Shown: in pieces, positions 1 through 8,533 of the stretch
How positions within the stretch are numbered: position 1 is the stretch's first letter
How the letters are laid out: each line of letters starts with the position of its first letter
Origin: Echinicola strongylocentroti
GTDB lineage: Bacteria; Bacteroidota; Bacteroidia; Cytophagales; Cyclobacteriaceae
Reading direction: 5' to 3'
Assembly (NCBI RefSeq): GCF_003260975.1
Contig: NZ_CP030041.1
Location: 3,778,501 to 3,842,500, forward strand
DNA: 64,000 nt
Position numbers and translations under genes: made by a program
The notes under the pieces: generated by a model
Seen by the model: the letters and a program-made list of their open reading frames with translations, nothing else
Databases searched by the model: none
Told to the model about the DNA's origin: nothing

Positions 1-50
1 ATTTTCAGGATAATAATTTTACGGTTGGGGGACAGCAGAGCAAACGCATT

Positions 51-68
51 TAGTATTTTAAAATACTA
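51..68. repeat. perfect 18-bp AT palindrome
   Basis: TAGTATTTT followed directly by AAAATACTA. It lies in the gene-free left edge of the window. It may be a hairpin end or an operator of a gene outside the window; nothing else nearby supports a specific role. Confidence 0.35.
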
Positions 69-254
69 TCTTCCGACTAAATTTGACATAGACTGAAAAA
101 GTAGGTTTAAACGATAATAGGAAAGATTTTTTCGATTTCCTAAATCTAGCCCGTACGCTGAAGAGGTGATCAAAAAGTCCCCTTTAGGGGATTTAGGGGT
201 GAATTTTAACGAAATTCCTTCGAAAGCAAAGTCTTTGCTCATACGCCACTAATA

Positions 255-800
255 TTGAAAGAAAGCAATTTTCCTGTAGGCATAGCTATCATCCGTGCCG
301 CTGGCATTATACCTCGTTGTCAGTTTATACCTCCCTCCGGTCGGCATAAACTGACACTGGGCGGGCGGCTCCGCCGCATGTCGCCGTTTCTGCGCTCCCT
401 CCGGTCGCTACCAAACGACAACATGCGGCTAAAAGCCATATTGTTTCAAGATACTACGTACCTTTTCACAATACAGCATTTAGCCGCCCGCCCAGTGTGT
501 GCATTAGGAATCGCAGTAGCCTGTCTCACTGAATGTCGAGAATGGCTCATGGACTTCGGTGGAGGTCGAACAAGTCGTCACGCCTTTCTGCGCAAGTATG
601 GCGGTTGGTTTAGGTGAGGTTAATAATTTCATGCGTTAGTAACTGATCATTCTTTCCAATCTGCCATGGGCGGAGGGTCATATAGAAGGTGCAGGTGACC
701 ACCTGCACCAACAATTGTCACATACAAAAGAGTCAGTTCCATAGGGACGCCAGATATAAATGCGAGTAGGAACATTTTTTTTATGCGTTTGCCCTGAGAA
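255..800. repeat. composite intergenic repeat, copy 1 (inverted relative to 48038-48404)
   Basis: Three blocks recur in reverse complement near 48.0-48.4 kb: 262-308 matches 48354-48404, 655-700 matches 48131-48176, and 736-796 matches 48040-48101. Their order is kept once the strand is flipped, so this is one composite element with divergent stretches between blocks. Nested inverted repeats sit inside it (321-353, 355-497, 688-709). No convincing gene occupies 1-830. A 120-codon open frame at 255-617 runs straight through these palindromes and is not counted as a gene. Confidence 0.7.
355..497. repeat. nested inverted repeats with perfect 16-bp arms
   Basis: The arm at 355-370 (CACTGGGCGGGCGGCT) is the exact reverse complement of 482-497. 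Inside are further arms, GCCGCATGT and ACATGCGGC, and the block CTCCCTCCGGTCG appears both here and in the neighbouring hairpin at 321-353 (CAGTTTAT and ATAAACTG arms). The GC-rich stacked hairpins resemble REP or REPIN clusters. No transposase is nearby. Confidence 0.6.
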
Positions 801-830
801 CTGCTAATGAAGCCCTAACTAAGGTGATAT

Positions 831-1589
831 TTACCAAAAACGCACTCCTAAGACCGGGTAATAGGTGTTCAAGTCATCGGTGGCTACCACACCTGCTTGA
901 ATGTACAAGTGGTCGCTTATCCTATGCCTATAGATGACTCTTAGGGTAGTTCCTTTAAACAGCTCGCTAGGATGGCTGTTGAGCAAATATCCGATTTGGA
1001 TGGTCTGTTCGTTGTTAACAATATTACTTCCTTTATTCCATGAAAATTCCCCGTTGATAAACCAATTGCTCATCACATCGATTTTTCCCTCAATCTTTTG
1101 TGGAAAATAAACGGTGTTGGTGATAGCTGCTCCGATGCTGTATCCGGGCAGTCCTAGATGCGCGCGAAAGCCTACTTCTGGCGTAAAGTTTCCCCGCGTA
1201 AAATCCAGTCCTACAGGAATACCCAGTTCGATACTTTCGATATGTCTCCCATATTTGCGGTCAATGTTGTTTTTTACGGCGGTAAGGCTGGTCTTTTGGA
1301 AATTACTGGCAAGTCGGAAAGCTGTTGTCTCAAATTCAGGAAAACGCGTGGAACGCTTGATGAGTGGTGTCAGGATGGCCTTTAAGGAGTCCGCTGAAAA
1401 CTCTGTGTTGTTAAAATAGAACAATATTTTGCTTTCGTTGGGTAAATTGAACTGCAAGGTGTCGGTGATGGCCCACTGTCTGTCCAGCCATTGCTGATGA
1501 TTTTTGGGTAAGGTGTTTTCTACCTCCTGTGCCCAGCTACAGGCTGCTGTCAACATGAATATGATAGTGATTATATTAGCTTTGTTCAT
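831..1589 (-). CDS. exported beta-strand-rich protein, probably outer membrane
   Basis: The product is about 252 residues. The ATG at 1589 is preferred over the upstream one at 1634 because it starts directly with a Sec signal peptide (MNKANII, hydrophobic core, then SWAQ as a likely cleavage site). The second half alternates hydrophobic and polar residues with many Gly and aromatic positions and ends in LGVRFW, the aromatic C-terminus typical of outer membrane barrels. I do not recognise the family. It is the last gene of a minus-strand set starting with an ECF sigma factor at 2874 and may be its target or effector; that link rests on position only. Confidence 0.6.
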   Translation of the reverse strand: MNKANIITIIFMLTAACSWAQEVENTLPKNHQQWLDRQWAITDTLQFNLPNESKILFYFNNTEFSADSLKAILTPLIKRSTRFPEFETTAFRLASNFQKTSLTAVKNNIDRKYGRHIESIELGIPVGLDFTRGNFTPEVGFRAHLGLPGYSIGAAITNTVYFPQKIEGKIDVMSNWFINGEFSWNKGSNIVNNEQTIQIGYLLNSHPSELFKGTTLRVIYRHRISDHLYIQAGVVATDDLNTYYPVLGVRFW

Positions 1590-1645
1590 GATTTTATAGC
1601 TTTTAAGTAAACGCATATGTTTAAGGGAAACCAAATGCGTTGAAT

Positions 1646-2347
1646 CTATTTTTCTTGCGAAAGCCTGAGTACCAATTTCCCGGACGGCTCCGTTACTTTG
1701 TGCAGTTTAGCTTGATGCTGGGGTGTTTTGGTCTCATAATCTGTTTTGAGTTTTATACGGTCGTTGATGCCCCAAGAAATCGTCACTTCATGGAAGGATG
1801 GTGTCGCTTTTACGGTGTCTTGGTCTGTCTTGGTTTCGGCTGAGACAGCAATGGAACCGGATGCGCTATATGGTTCTTCAAGCCAAGGTATTTGCAGGAG
1901 AGGTAAATTATTGTCCTCCAAAATGACAGGCTGTTCAGGAGCTCTTTTTACCGTGGTTTTTGCTATAGACGTGACCGTTTTTGGTAATTGTTTTGATGGG
2001 AGGGGTTTAGGTTTTTCAGGTAGTTTTATGCTTGATGGAGTTTGCCAAGGAGAAACGGTTGTGACCAAGTATTCTCGGTGGAACTCATTTGTGGCATCTA
2101 AAAGGTTTATGGCGAGCAACAACCCTATCCCAGCCATGACAGCAGCTCCTGCCGTCCACCACCAGGGTGCAGGTCGGCGACGATCCAGTTCAGAAGTGAT
2201 GGCAGGCCAAATGTCCTTGCTAGGGCCGATTGACGGAAGGTTTTCCGTTTCTCTTTTGAGCTGCGATTCCATGTCCAACTTTGAGGTCAGGGCTTCCCAG
2301 CTGCCTTGATTTGGATGGTGTTCTGGTAAGTTTAGTCGCTTTTTCAT
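1646..2347 (-). CDS. putative membrane-anchored anti-sigma factor
   Basis: The product is about 233 residues. The ATG at 2347 overlaps the sigma-factor stop codon in an ATGA arrangement, which fixes the start and implies translational coupling. The N-terminal 60 residues carry two similar motifs, GSWEALTSKLD and DIWPAITSELD, of the kind seen in Bacteroidota anti-sigma proteins. A single membrane helix follows at about residues 60-84, then a long polar, Lys/Pro-rich periplasmic part. The coupling to an ECF sigma gene and the topology support an anti-sigma role. No zinc-binding HxxxCxxC motif is seen, so the classic ZAS fold is not supported. Confidence 0.6.
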   Translation of the reverse strand: MKKRLNLPEHHPNQGSWEALTSKLDMESQLKRETENLPSIGPSKDIWPAITSELDRRRPAPWWWTAGAAVMAGIGLLLAINLLDATNEFHREYLVTTVSPWQTPSSIKLPEKPKPLPSKQLPKTVTSIAKTTVKRAPEQPVILEDNNLPLLQIPWLEEPYSASGSIAVSAETKTDQDTVKATPSFHEVTISWGINDRIKLKTDYETKTPQHQAKLHKVTEPSGKLVLRLSQEK

Positions 2348-2874
2348 GCCTTCATGAGTTGGTTTAGTTTGCCACGCAATAGCTTTTTGGCGTAAGAAAG
2401 CTGGGATTTGGAGGTGCTTTCCGAGATGGATAGTAGTTTGGCACATTCGGCGTGTTTAAACCCTTCTACCTCGATCAATAGAAAGACACTCCTACATCCC
2501 ACCGGCAATTCCCTGATCGTTACATCCAACAATTGTCCGTCAATCCAACCGTCAAGGGGAGCGTGATCCGGTAATTCAGCTACTTGGTCCAGTGATGTGA
2601 AGAGCATGCGGCTTTTGGCCATTTTGATGGCTTTCCTGATTGCTATCCGCTTCATCCAGAAGCCCAGTGTAGATTCACTCCGAAATTTTTTGATTCCCTT
2701 GAAAATTTCGATAAATGCCTCTTGAAGGGCATCATGAGCCAAATCCTCTTCATTCAGAATCCTGAAGACAGAAGAATACAGGGCTACCTTGTACCGTTCA
2801 AAAAGCTCAAACTGGGCTTTTCGGTCTTGTTTGGTACATCGTTCGATTAGTTCTTTCTCAAAAATTGATTTCAT
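2344..2874 (-). CDS. RNA polymerase sigma factor, ECF (sigma-70 family)
   Basis: The product is about 176 residues, the usual ECF length. Region 2 spans roughly residues 15-85 (LAHDALQEAFIEIFKGI, then FWMKRIAIRKAI for promoter melting). Region 4 spans about 118-170 (IRELPVGCRSVFLLIEVEGF, then SESTSKSQLSYAKK as the -35 recognition helix). The ATG at 2874 (MKSIFEKEL) is chosen because the 20 extra upstream residues are Pro-rich and unlike the family. It is followed by an overlapping anti-sigma-like gene and an exported protein, a common Bacteroidota arrangement. Its target promoters cannot be told from the sequence. Confidence 0.85.
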   Translation of the reverse strand: MKSIFEKELIERCTKQDRKAQFELFERYKVALYSSVFRILNEEDLAHDALQEAFIEIFKGIKKFRSESTLGFWMKRIAIRKAIKMAKSRMLFTSLDQVAELPDHAPLDGWIDGQLLDVTIRELPVGCRSVFLLIEVEGFKHAECAKLLSISESTSKSQLSYAKKLLRGKLNQLMKA

Positions 2875-3192
2875 TTTATTTGGCTTCCTGTATAAAAGAG
2901 GCGGCAAACGGGGAAAAGGTTGGAAAGCGGCCAAATATTTTAGGCTGAATCCCTACCTGACAAATTGTTTTCATTTCTCGGAAGGAGAAATTATCGTCCA
3001 AGTACTGGAGATTTATCTTTGCGAAAAGTACTTCTCCAAGCCGTTTTCCTATGACAGGGTACCGTCCCCATATTTTTTGCGGAAGAAGTACTCAACTAAA
3101 GAGGGCTAATTTTAACTCCCTTTGGGTAAATGATGGCTGCTCTTGGGAATTGCCTTTATAATTTCCCTATTTTTATGTTAAAATCATAGCCT

Positions 3193-4302
3193 ATGAAATT
3201 CGAAACATTAGCAATACACGGAGGGGAGGAGATCACGGGACCGCATAAGCCGGTGGTGCAGCCGATTACCCTGTCCACTACTTTTGAGCATCATGAAGGT
3301 TCGTTGATCTATTCCCGCGCCAACAACCCCAACCGAATGGCACTCGAAAAATTGTTGGCTGAATTGGAAATGGGAAAAGCAGCAGCCGCTTTTTCATCTG
3401 GAAATGCTGCTGGAATGGCGGTTTTTCAGGCGTTGCCACTAGGGAGTCATATCGTGGCTCCTTCCGATATGTACCATGGACTGAAAAAACAGCTGGTGGA
3501 GCTGTTTAAGGATAGGCTGGAGGTGACATTTACGGACCTGAGTGATCCTGAAAACCTTGAAAAGGCCTTGCAGCCCAATACCGAACTGTTGTGGATCGAA
3601 ACGCCTTCCAACCCGATGCTGAAGATCAGTGACATTAAAGTTCTCAGTAGTATGGCCAAGGATAATGACGTCAGGGTGGTCTGCGACAATACCTTTGCGA
3701 CACCTGTATTCCAGAATCCCTTGAAGCTAGGAGCTGATTTGGTGATGCACAGCGCGACCAAGTATTTTGGTGGTCACAGTGATGTTCTGGGAGGCGCATT
3801 GGTCACCAAGGAGGTGGATGACTTCTGGCAGGAAGTGGTAAATGTCCAGCAGACAGGAGGAGCCGTATTGTCCCCGTTTGACTGTTATATGCTGATTCGC
3901 AGTATCAAAACCCTTGCATATAGGATGAAAGGGCATGCCGAACATGCTGGCCAGATAGCGTCGTTTTTGGATCAACACGAAAAAGTGGAACGTGTTTTTT
4001 ATCCTGGATTGACAGGGCATCCCAATCATGGAGTGGCCAAAAGCCAAATGACTGGATTTGGTGGTATTCTCTCTTTTCTGGTGAAAGGCAATCCTGACGA
4101 TGCCGATAAATTAATATCAAATCTAAAATATTACACCAATGCTACCAGCCTCGGAGGAGTAGAAAGTCTCATAGAAAGACGGGCTGCTGTGGAAGGACCT
4201 GATACTAAAACACCCCAGAATCTGATTCGGGTTTCTGTAGGATTAGAGCATTTGGATGACCTGCTTGAGGACCTTGACCAGGGATTGCAAACCATTAGCT
4301 AA
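3193..4302 (+). CDS. PLP-dependent trans-sulfuration enzyme (cystathionine/methionine gamma-lyase type)
   Basis: This 369-residue protein belongs to the Cys/Met metabolism PLP enzyme family (MetB/MetC/MGL, fold type I). Visible marks are the phosphate-contacting YSRANNPNR near residue 38, SSGNAAGMA near 76, and the PLP lysine K190 in HSATKYFGGHSD. The C-terminal half contains SLGGVESLIERRA, the usual substrate-side segment. Family members act as cystathionine gamma-synthase, beta-lyase, gamma-lyase or methionine gamma-lyase, and sequence alone does not separate them here. It stands alone, with a 10-bp-stem hairpin 18 bp after its stop codon. Confidence 0.85.
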   Translation: MKFETLAIHGGEEITGPHKPVVQPITLSTTFEHHEGSLIYSRANNPNRMALEKLLAELEMGKAAAAFSSGNAAGMAVFQALPLGSHIVAPSDMYHGLKKQLVELFKDRLEVTFTDLSDPENLEKALQPNTELLWIETPSNPMLKISDIKVLSSMAKDNDVRVVCDNTFATPVFQNPLKLGADLVMHSATKYFGGHSDVLGGALVTKEVDDFWQEVVNVQQTGGAVLSPFDCYMLIRSIKTLAYRMKGHAEHAGQIASFLDQHEKVERVFYPGLTGHPNHGVAKSQMTGFGGILSFLVKGNPDDADKLISNLKYYTNATSLGGVESLIERRAAVEGPDTKTPQNLIRVSVGLEHLDDLLEDLDQGLQTIS

Positions 4303-4320
4303 AACGACTTAAATACAAAA

Positions 4321-4343
4321 GACCATTCGCTAGGCGAATGGTC
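4321..4343. terminator. hairpin after trans-sulfuration gene
   Basis: Perfect 10-bp arms, GACCATTCGC and GCGAATGGTC, with a TAG loop. The stem begins 18 bp after the stop codon at 4302. A T-rich stretch follows but no clean T tract, so termination strength is uncertain. Confidence 0.55.
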
Positions 4344-4603
4344 TAATGATTTAACTGACTTTTATTAATCGAAAAAGTGTGTTGAACAAGTTGGATTGTT
4401 TTGTTTAATGCGGGTGATCACAACTTTTGCTAGCAAAGTAACACATAACTTTTTCTATTAGCAAAATTTGACCCTAAAAAAAGTACAATTAATCTCATAA
4501 AAATAATTCAATGTAATTATTTAAATTTTCAATGTGTATACATTTAATTTAGGATTAAATTTTTTATGTTAAAAATTCAATTTTGTCCCTACTAATTTGG
4601 TTT

Positions 4604-6142
4604 TCAGCCTGCCCAGCCTTCTCTATCCAGACTTCGGTATTGTATGGCTTCTGCCAAATGCTCCACTTTGATGTTTTCGGAATCGGACAAGTCGGCGATT
4701 GTTCTGGCTACTTTTAGGATTCTGTCGTAGGCTCTCGCAGAGAGTCCCAGTCTTTCCATGGCAGTTTTCAGGAGTGTTTTTCCTGCTTCATTTATTTCGC
4801 AGACTTCCTTGACCATGTGCGATGGCATCATGGCATTGCAATAGATGTCTTTGTACTCCTTAAAACGTTCCACCTGTCGATCTCTGCCGAGGACGACGCG
4901 TTCACGGATGACATTACTTTTCTCCGCCTTTCTAGTGGAGGTCATCTCGTCAAACTTTACCGGCGTGACTTCCACGTGAAGGTCGATTCGATCGAGCAAG
5001 GGGCCGCTTACCTTGTTAAGGTAACGCTGGACGACACCCGGGCCGCAGACACATTCTTTCTCCGGATGGTTATAATAGCCACATGGGCAGGGGTTCATGC
5101 TGGCAATCAGCATAAAATTGGCGGGGTAGTCCACCGAGATTTTGGCCCTACTAATCGTCACTCTTCGTTCTTCCAGCGGCTGCCGCATGACTTCGAGGAC
5201 GGTGCGTTTAAATTCCGGAAGCTCATCGAGGAACAATACGCCGTTATGTGAAAGGGAAATTTCTCCTGGCTGCGGATTGCCCCCTCCTCCAACCAAGGCC
5301 ACATCGCTTATGGTGTGATGGGGAGATCGAAAGGGCCTCTGGGCGATCAGCGACGCTTCCCCTCCCAGTCTTCCTGCCACTGAGTGGATTTTGGTGGTTT
5401 CGAGTGCTTCCTGCAAGGTAAGTGGAGGAAGGATAGAAGGCAGCCTTTTGGCAAGCATGGTCTTACCGGCTCCGGGAGGGCCTACCATGATGACATTGTG
5501 TCCTCCAGTAGCAGCGATTTCCATGGCTCTTTTGATGTTTTCCTGACCTTGTACATCTGCAAAATCAAACTCATAATCCTCTAAGGAATTGTAAAATATA
5601 TCTCTGGTGTCCGTGACCAGTGGGGTGATTTTTAGTTCGCCTTCTAAAAATGCTATGGCCTGCTCCAGGTTCTCCACTCCGATGACGTCAAGGTTATTGA
5701 CAATAGAAGCTTCGGTGGCATTGGGCTGGGGCAAGATGATGCCTTTGTACCCTTTTTTTCTCGCTTCTATGGCGATGGGCAGGACACCCTTGATGGGACG
5801 AAGTTGGCCGTCAAGGGACAGTTCGCCCATGATAACGTATTCTTCGAGATCAGCAAATACCACCTGTTCGGAGGCCTTGAGTATGCCCATCGCTATGGGG
5901 AGATCATAGGCAGAGCCCTCTTTTCGGATGTCTGCAGGAGCCAAGTTGATGACTACTTTTTGCCGTGGCATCCGGTACCCAAAATATTTTAAGGCTGATT
6001 CTACTCGCTGTTGGCTTTCCTTCACGGCGCTATCGGGTAGGCCTACCATATAAAAACTCGTGCCTTGTCCTACGTTTACTTCTATTGTGATCAGTATAGC
6101 GTCTACACCAGAAACCGTACTGCCATACGTCTTTGCTACCAT
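4604..6142 (-). CDS. YifB/ComM family Mg-chelatase-like AAA+ ATPase
   Basis: The 512-residue length matches YifB/ComM. The N-terminal Lon-protease-like/ChlI domain covers about residues 1-180. The AAA+ module follows with Walker A GPPGAGKT at 221-228, Walker B GVLFLDELPE at 301-310, the Cys-rich insert NPCPCGYYNHP...CVCGPG at about 350-369, and a C-terminal Mg-chelatase helical domain. In Vibrio, ComM promotes branch migration of donor DNA during natural transformation; a similar role here is inferred from family. A minus-strand terminator at 6167-6194 separates it from the genes upstream, so it has its own promoter. Confidence 0.9.
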   Translation of the reverse strand: MVAKTYGSTVSGVDAILITIEVNVGQGTSFYMVGLPDSAVKESQQRVESALKYFGYRMPRQKVVINLAPADIRKEGSAYDLPIAMGILKASEQVVFADLEEYVIMGELSLDGQLRPIKGVLPIAIEARKKGYKGIILPQPNATEASIVNNLDVIGVENLEQAIAFLEGELKITPLVTDTRDIFYNSLEDYEFDFADVQGQENIKRAMEIAATGGHNVIMVGPPGAGKTMLAKRLPSILPPLTLQEALETTKIHSVAGRLGGEASLIAQRPFRSPHHTISDVALVGGGGNPQPGEISLSHNGVLFLDELPEFKRTVLEVMRQPLEERRVTISRAKISVDYPANFMLIASMNPCPCGYYNHPEKECVCGPGVVQRYLNKVSGPLLDRIDLHVEVTPVKFDEMTSTRKAEKSNVIRERVVLGRDRQVERFKEYKDIYCNAMMPSHMVKEVCEINEAGKTLLKTAMERLGLSARAYDRILKVARTIADLSDSENIKVEHLAEAIQYRSLDREGWAG

Positions 6143-6166
6143 TTTTAGTTAAATTCTACTTCCATA

Positions 6167-6194
6167 AAAAAAGGAAATCTCCTAAGAGATTTCC
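6167..6194 (-). terminator. rho-independent terminator (minus strand)
   Basis: Arms GGAAATCTC and GAGATTTCC with a short TAA-type loop, preceded on the plus strand by a seven-A run, which reads as a T tract on the minus strand. It ends the transcript covering the small membrane protein at 6232-6612. Confidence 0.8.
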
Positions 6195-6231
6195 TGCTAA
6201 ACTCATTTTATATCTCCCTTTTTGGGCATCT

Positions 6232-6612
6232 TTACTTGATGTTTTGCCTAGGCTTGATACCAGATCCATCGCCATCGTCCTCTTGACTAGGATCCGTAGA
6301 AGGCGTAATGGTACCTCCTGCAGGCGTTGTTCTTGCCTTCTGCTCATGGTCATAAAGCCTGGCTTTTAATTTGTCATGCTCCGCTTCCAGTTTTCGGATC
6401 TTTTTTCCCAAACTACTGGAATACATGGACTGTAACATCCATGTGATCAGGTAAAGTACAAAACCTACCAAGAGCCATATGACCACTTTTCCTGCGGTGA
6501 GTTCTTGGATTCCAAAGCCGTTTTTGATACTGTCGAATACTAGGAAGAACGCCAGTGCCAGTCCAAAAAAAAGTGCTACCAAAAGCTGAAATACACTTGA
6601 TACCTTTTTCAT
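6232..6612 (-). CDS. small membrane protein with two helices and a coiled coil
   Basis: The product has 126 residues. Two membrane helices are visible at about residues 8-27 and 43-62, followed by a short charged coiled coil (KKIRKLEAEHDKLKARL, about 70-95) and a disordered tail rich in Thr, Pro, Asp and Gly. It starts 32 bp after the exporter gene ends and a terminator follows, so it is probably the last gene of that operon. The family is not recognised, and no function is offered. Confidence 0.65.
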   Translation of the reverse strand: MKKVSSVFQLLVALFFGLALAFFLVFDSIKNGFGIQELTAGKVVIWLLVGFVLYLITWMLQSMYSSSLGKKIRKLEAEHDKLKARLYDHEQKARTTPAGGTITPSTDPSQEDDGDGSGIKPRQNIK

Positions 6613-6644
6613 ATTATTAAAATTAAGATTTGCTGTCCAATATA

Positions 6645-8480
6645 CTAAACTGATTGCATAGAGGAAAGTTTCTTATACAATCCTTCTTGGCGAATAAGCT
6701 CTTCATGTGTGCCTCTCTCAACAATTTTACCATTTTGGACTACCAGGATTTCGTCCGCATGTTGGATGGTGCTCAGCCGGTGGGCAATGACCAAGGTGGT
6801 TCTATTGCTCATCAAGTTGGTCAACGCTTCTTGCACGAGCCGTTCAGATTCGGAATCCAGTGCAGAAGTGGCCTCGTCCAAGATCAGGATCGGTGGATTC
6901 TTCAGTACTGCACGGGCAATGCTCAGCCGCTGGCGTTGTCCGCCGGAAAGTTTGCTGCCTCGCTCGCCAATATTGGTTTGATAGCCTCTTTCCAGTTGCT
7001 CGATAAATTCGTGTGCATTGGCGATTTTGGCGGCTTCGATTACCGCAGCTTCAGAAACTTCCGATAGGCCAAAGGCGATATTGTTAAAGATAGTGTCATT
7101 GAACAAGATGGACTCCTGGGTGACAATGCCAATGAGCTTACGTAAATCGTCTATGGCAAATTCCCGGATATTGGTGCCATCTAATTTTACCTCACCTGCG
7201 GTGGGGTCATAAAATCGGGGCACCAAGTCGGCAATGGTGGATTTGCCACCACCGGAAGGGCCGACCAAGGCGATGGTTTTCCCCTTTGTGAGCGTAAACT
7301 GGATGTTTTTCAATACCAAGTGCTGCTGGTCGTATCCGAAATTTACGGTGTTGAAAGCGATGGATTTGTCAAAATGATGAAGGGTTTTTGGACGTGCGGG
7401 GTCTTTGATGGCGGGCGCCGTGTCCACCACCTTAAATATCCTGTCGGCAGAAGCGAGGCCCCTTTGGACAGCTCCCATTGCCCTTGATATTTCTTTGGCG
7501 GGATTGAGGACTTGGGTAAATATAATGATATAGGCGAGAAATTCACTGGCCGAGAGGTCCGAGGCATTGTTGAGCACCAAGCTGCCACCATACAGCAGAA
7601 TGCCCGCTACCACAAATACCCCCAAAAATTGTGAAATAGGAGAGGCCAGTTCATTTCTCTTGGCCATCGAAACATTGATTTTGGAGTATTCGTCGGTTTC
7701 CTTGTCAAATTTATCATAGACATATCCCGTAGCACTGAAAGCCTTTACCACGCGCATTCCGCCTATGGTCTCGTCCAGGATGTTTACGATACGTCCCAAG
7801 GATTCTTGGCTCTGTATCGCTTTCTTCTTGAGCCGTTTGGTGATGCCTCCGATGATGGCACCTGAAATCGGGATGATCAAAATGGTGAATAGGGTGAGCT
7901 TTACGGACATAAAGAACAGCGCCCCAAAATACAAAATGATCGTCACAGGTTCCCTGAAAACCACCCTTAGCGATTGTACGACACTGTTTTCTACTTCTTG
8001 TACATCATTGGTCATCTTGGACATCAGGTCCCCTTTGCGTTCATTGGTAAAATAGCCAATGTGCATGCGGCTTACCTGGTCAAAGATATGCATGCGCATT
8101 TTTTTGATGACATCTGCTTTTACTTTTGCCAATAGCACGCCCGCCAGATAGGTAAAGAGATTGGATAGGAAAACGGAAACAACGATGATGATACATACAT
8201 AGACCAAAGTGCCAAATTTGCCATAACTGTCGGCTATCTGCATAAAGTAATAGTTGAACAGATGCATGAAGTACTCGATGGTAAATGAGAACTCAGGTTT
8301 GGCGGCGTATTGCTGTAGTTCAGAAGGGTCTACTTGTTCGAAGATCACATCAAAGAGCGGTTTTAGCAGAGTGAAATTCAATAGGCCAAAAATAATGGCA
8401 AGCAGAGCATAGAGCGCATACAGAGGGAAATACCTTCTATAAGGACGCGCATAAGCTAAAATTCTTAAATAGGTCTTCAT
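6645..8480 (-). CDS. ABC exporter, MsbA-like half transporter
   Basis: The 611 residues hold an N-terminal six-helix ABC membrane domain (about 1-330) fused to a nucleotide-binding domain. Walker A GPSGGGKST is near residue 405, the signature LSGGQRQRLSIARA follows, then Walker B ILILDEATSALD with the catalytic Glu intact and the switch His in VIAHRLST. This is a complete, active-looking homodimeric exporter of the MsbA/lipid-drug type in the inner membrane. Lipid A or another lipid is a plausible substrate, but that is not determined. It sits 53 bp downstream of the Wzi/RemB-like gene. Confidence 0.88.
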   Translation of the reverse strand: MKTYLRILAYARPYRRYFPLYALYALLAIIFGLLNFTLLKPLFDVIFEQVDPSELQQYAAKPEFSFTIEYFMHLFNYYFMQIADSYGKFGTLVYVCIIIVVSVFLSNLFTYLAGVLLAKVKADVIKKMRMHIFDQVSRMHIGYFTNERKGDLMSKMTNDVQEVENSVVQSLRVVFREPVTIILYFGALFFMSVKLTLFTILIIPISGAIIGGITKRLKKKAIQSQESLGRIVNILDETIGGMRVVKAFSATGYVYDKFDKETDEYSKINVSMAKRNELASPISQFLGVFVVAGILLYGGSLVLNNASDLSASEFLAYIIIFTQVLNPAKEISRAMGAVQRGLASADRIFKVVDTAPAIKDPARPKTLHHFDKSIAFNTVNFGYDQQHLVLKNIQFTLTKGKTIALVGPSGGGKSTIADLVPRFYDPTAGEVKLDGTNIREFAIDDLRKLIGIVTQESILFNDTIFNNIAFGLSEVSEAAVIEAAKIANAHEFIEQLERGYQTNIGERGSKLSGGQRQRLSIARAVLKNPPILILDEATSALDSESERLVQEALTNLMSNRTTLVIAHRLSTIQHADEILVVQNGKIVERGTHEELIRQEGLYKKLSSMQSV

Positions 8481-8533
8481 TTTTCCGTGTTTTTACTATG
8501 CCGCAAAAGGTGCTATGGACTTGTCCCCTCCTA

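Noticed and set aside
255..617. 120-codon open frame on the plus strand
   Set aside because: It passes through nested palindromes of a repeat that recurs inverted at 48 kb; its peptide has no domain features and the other copy does not keep the frame.
1746..2309. 187-codon plus-strand frame opposite the anti-sigma-like gene
   Set aside because: A shadow frame; the minus-strand gene is coupled to the sigma factor by an ATGA overlap.
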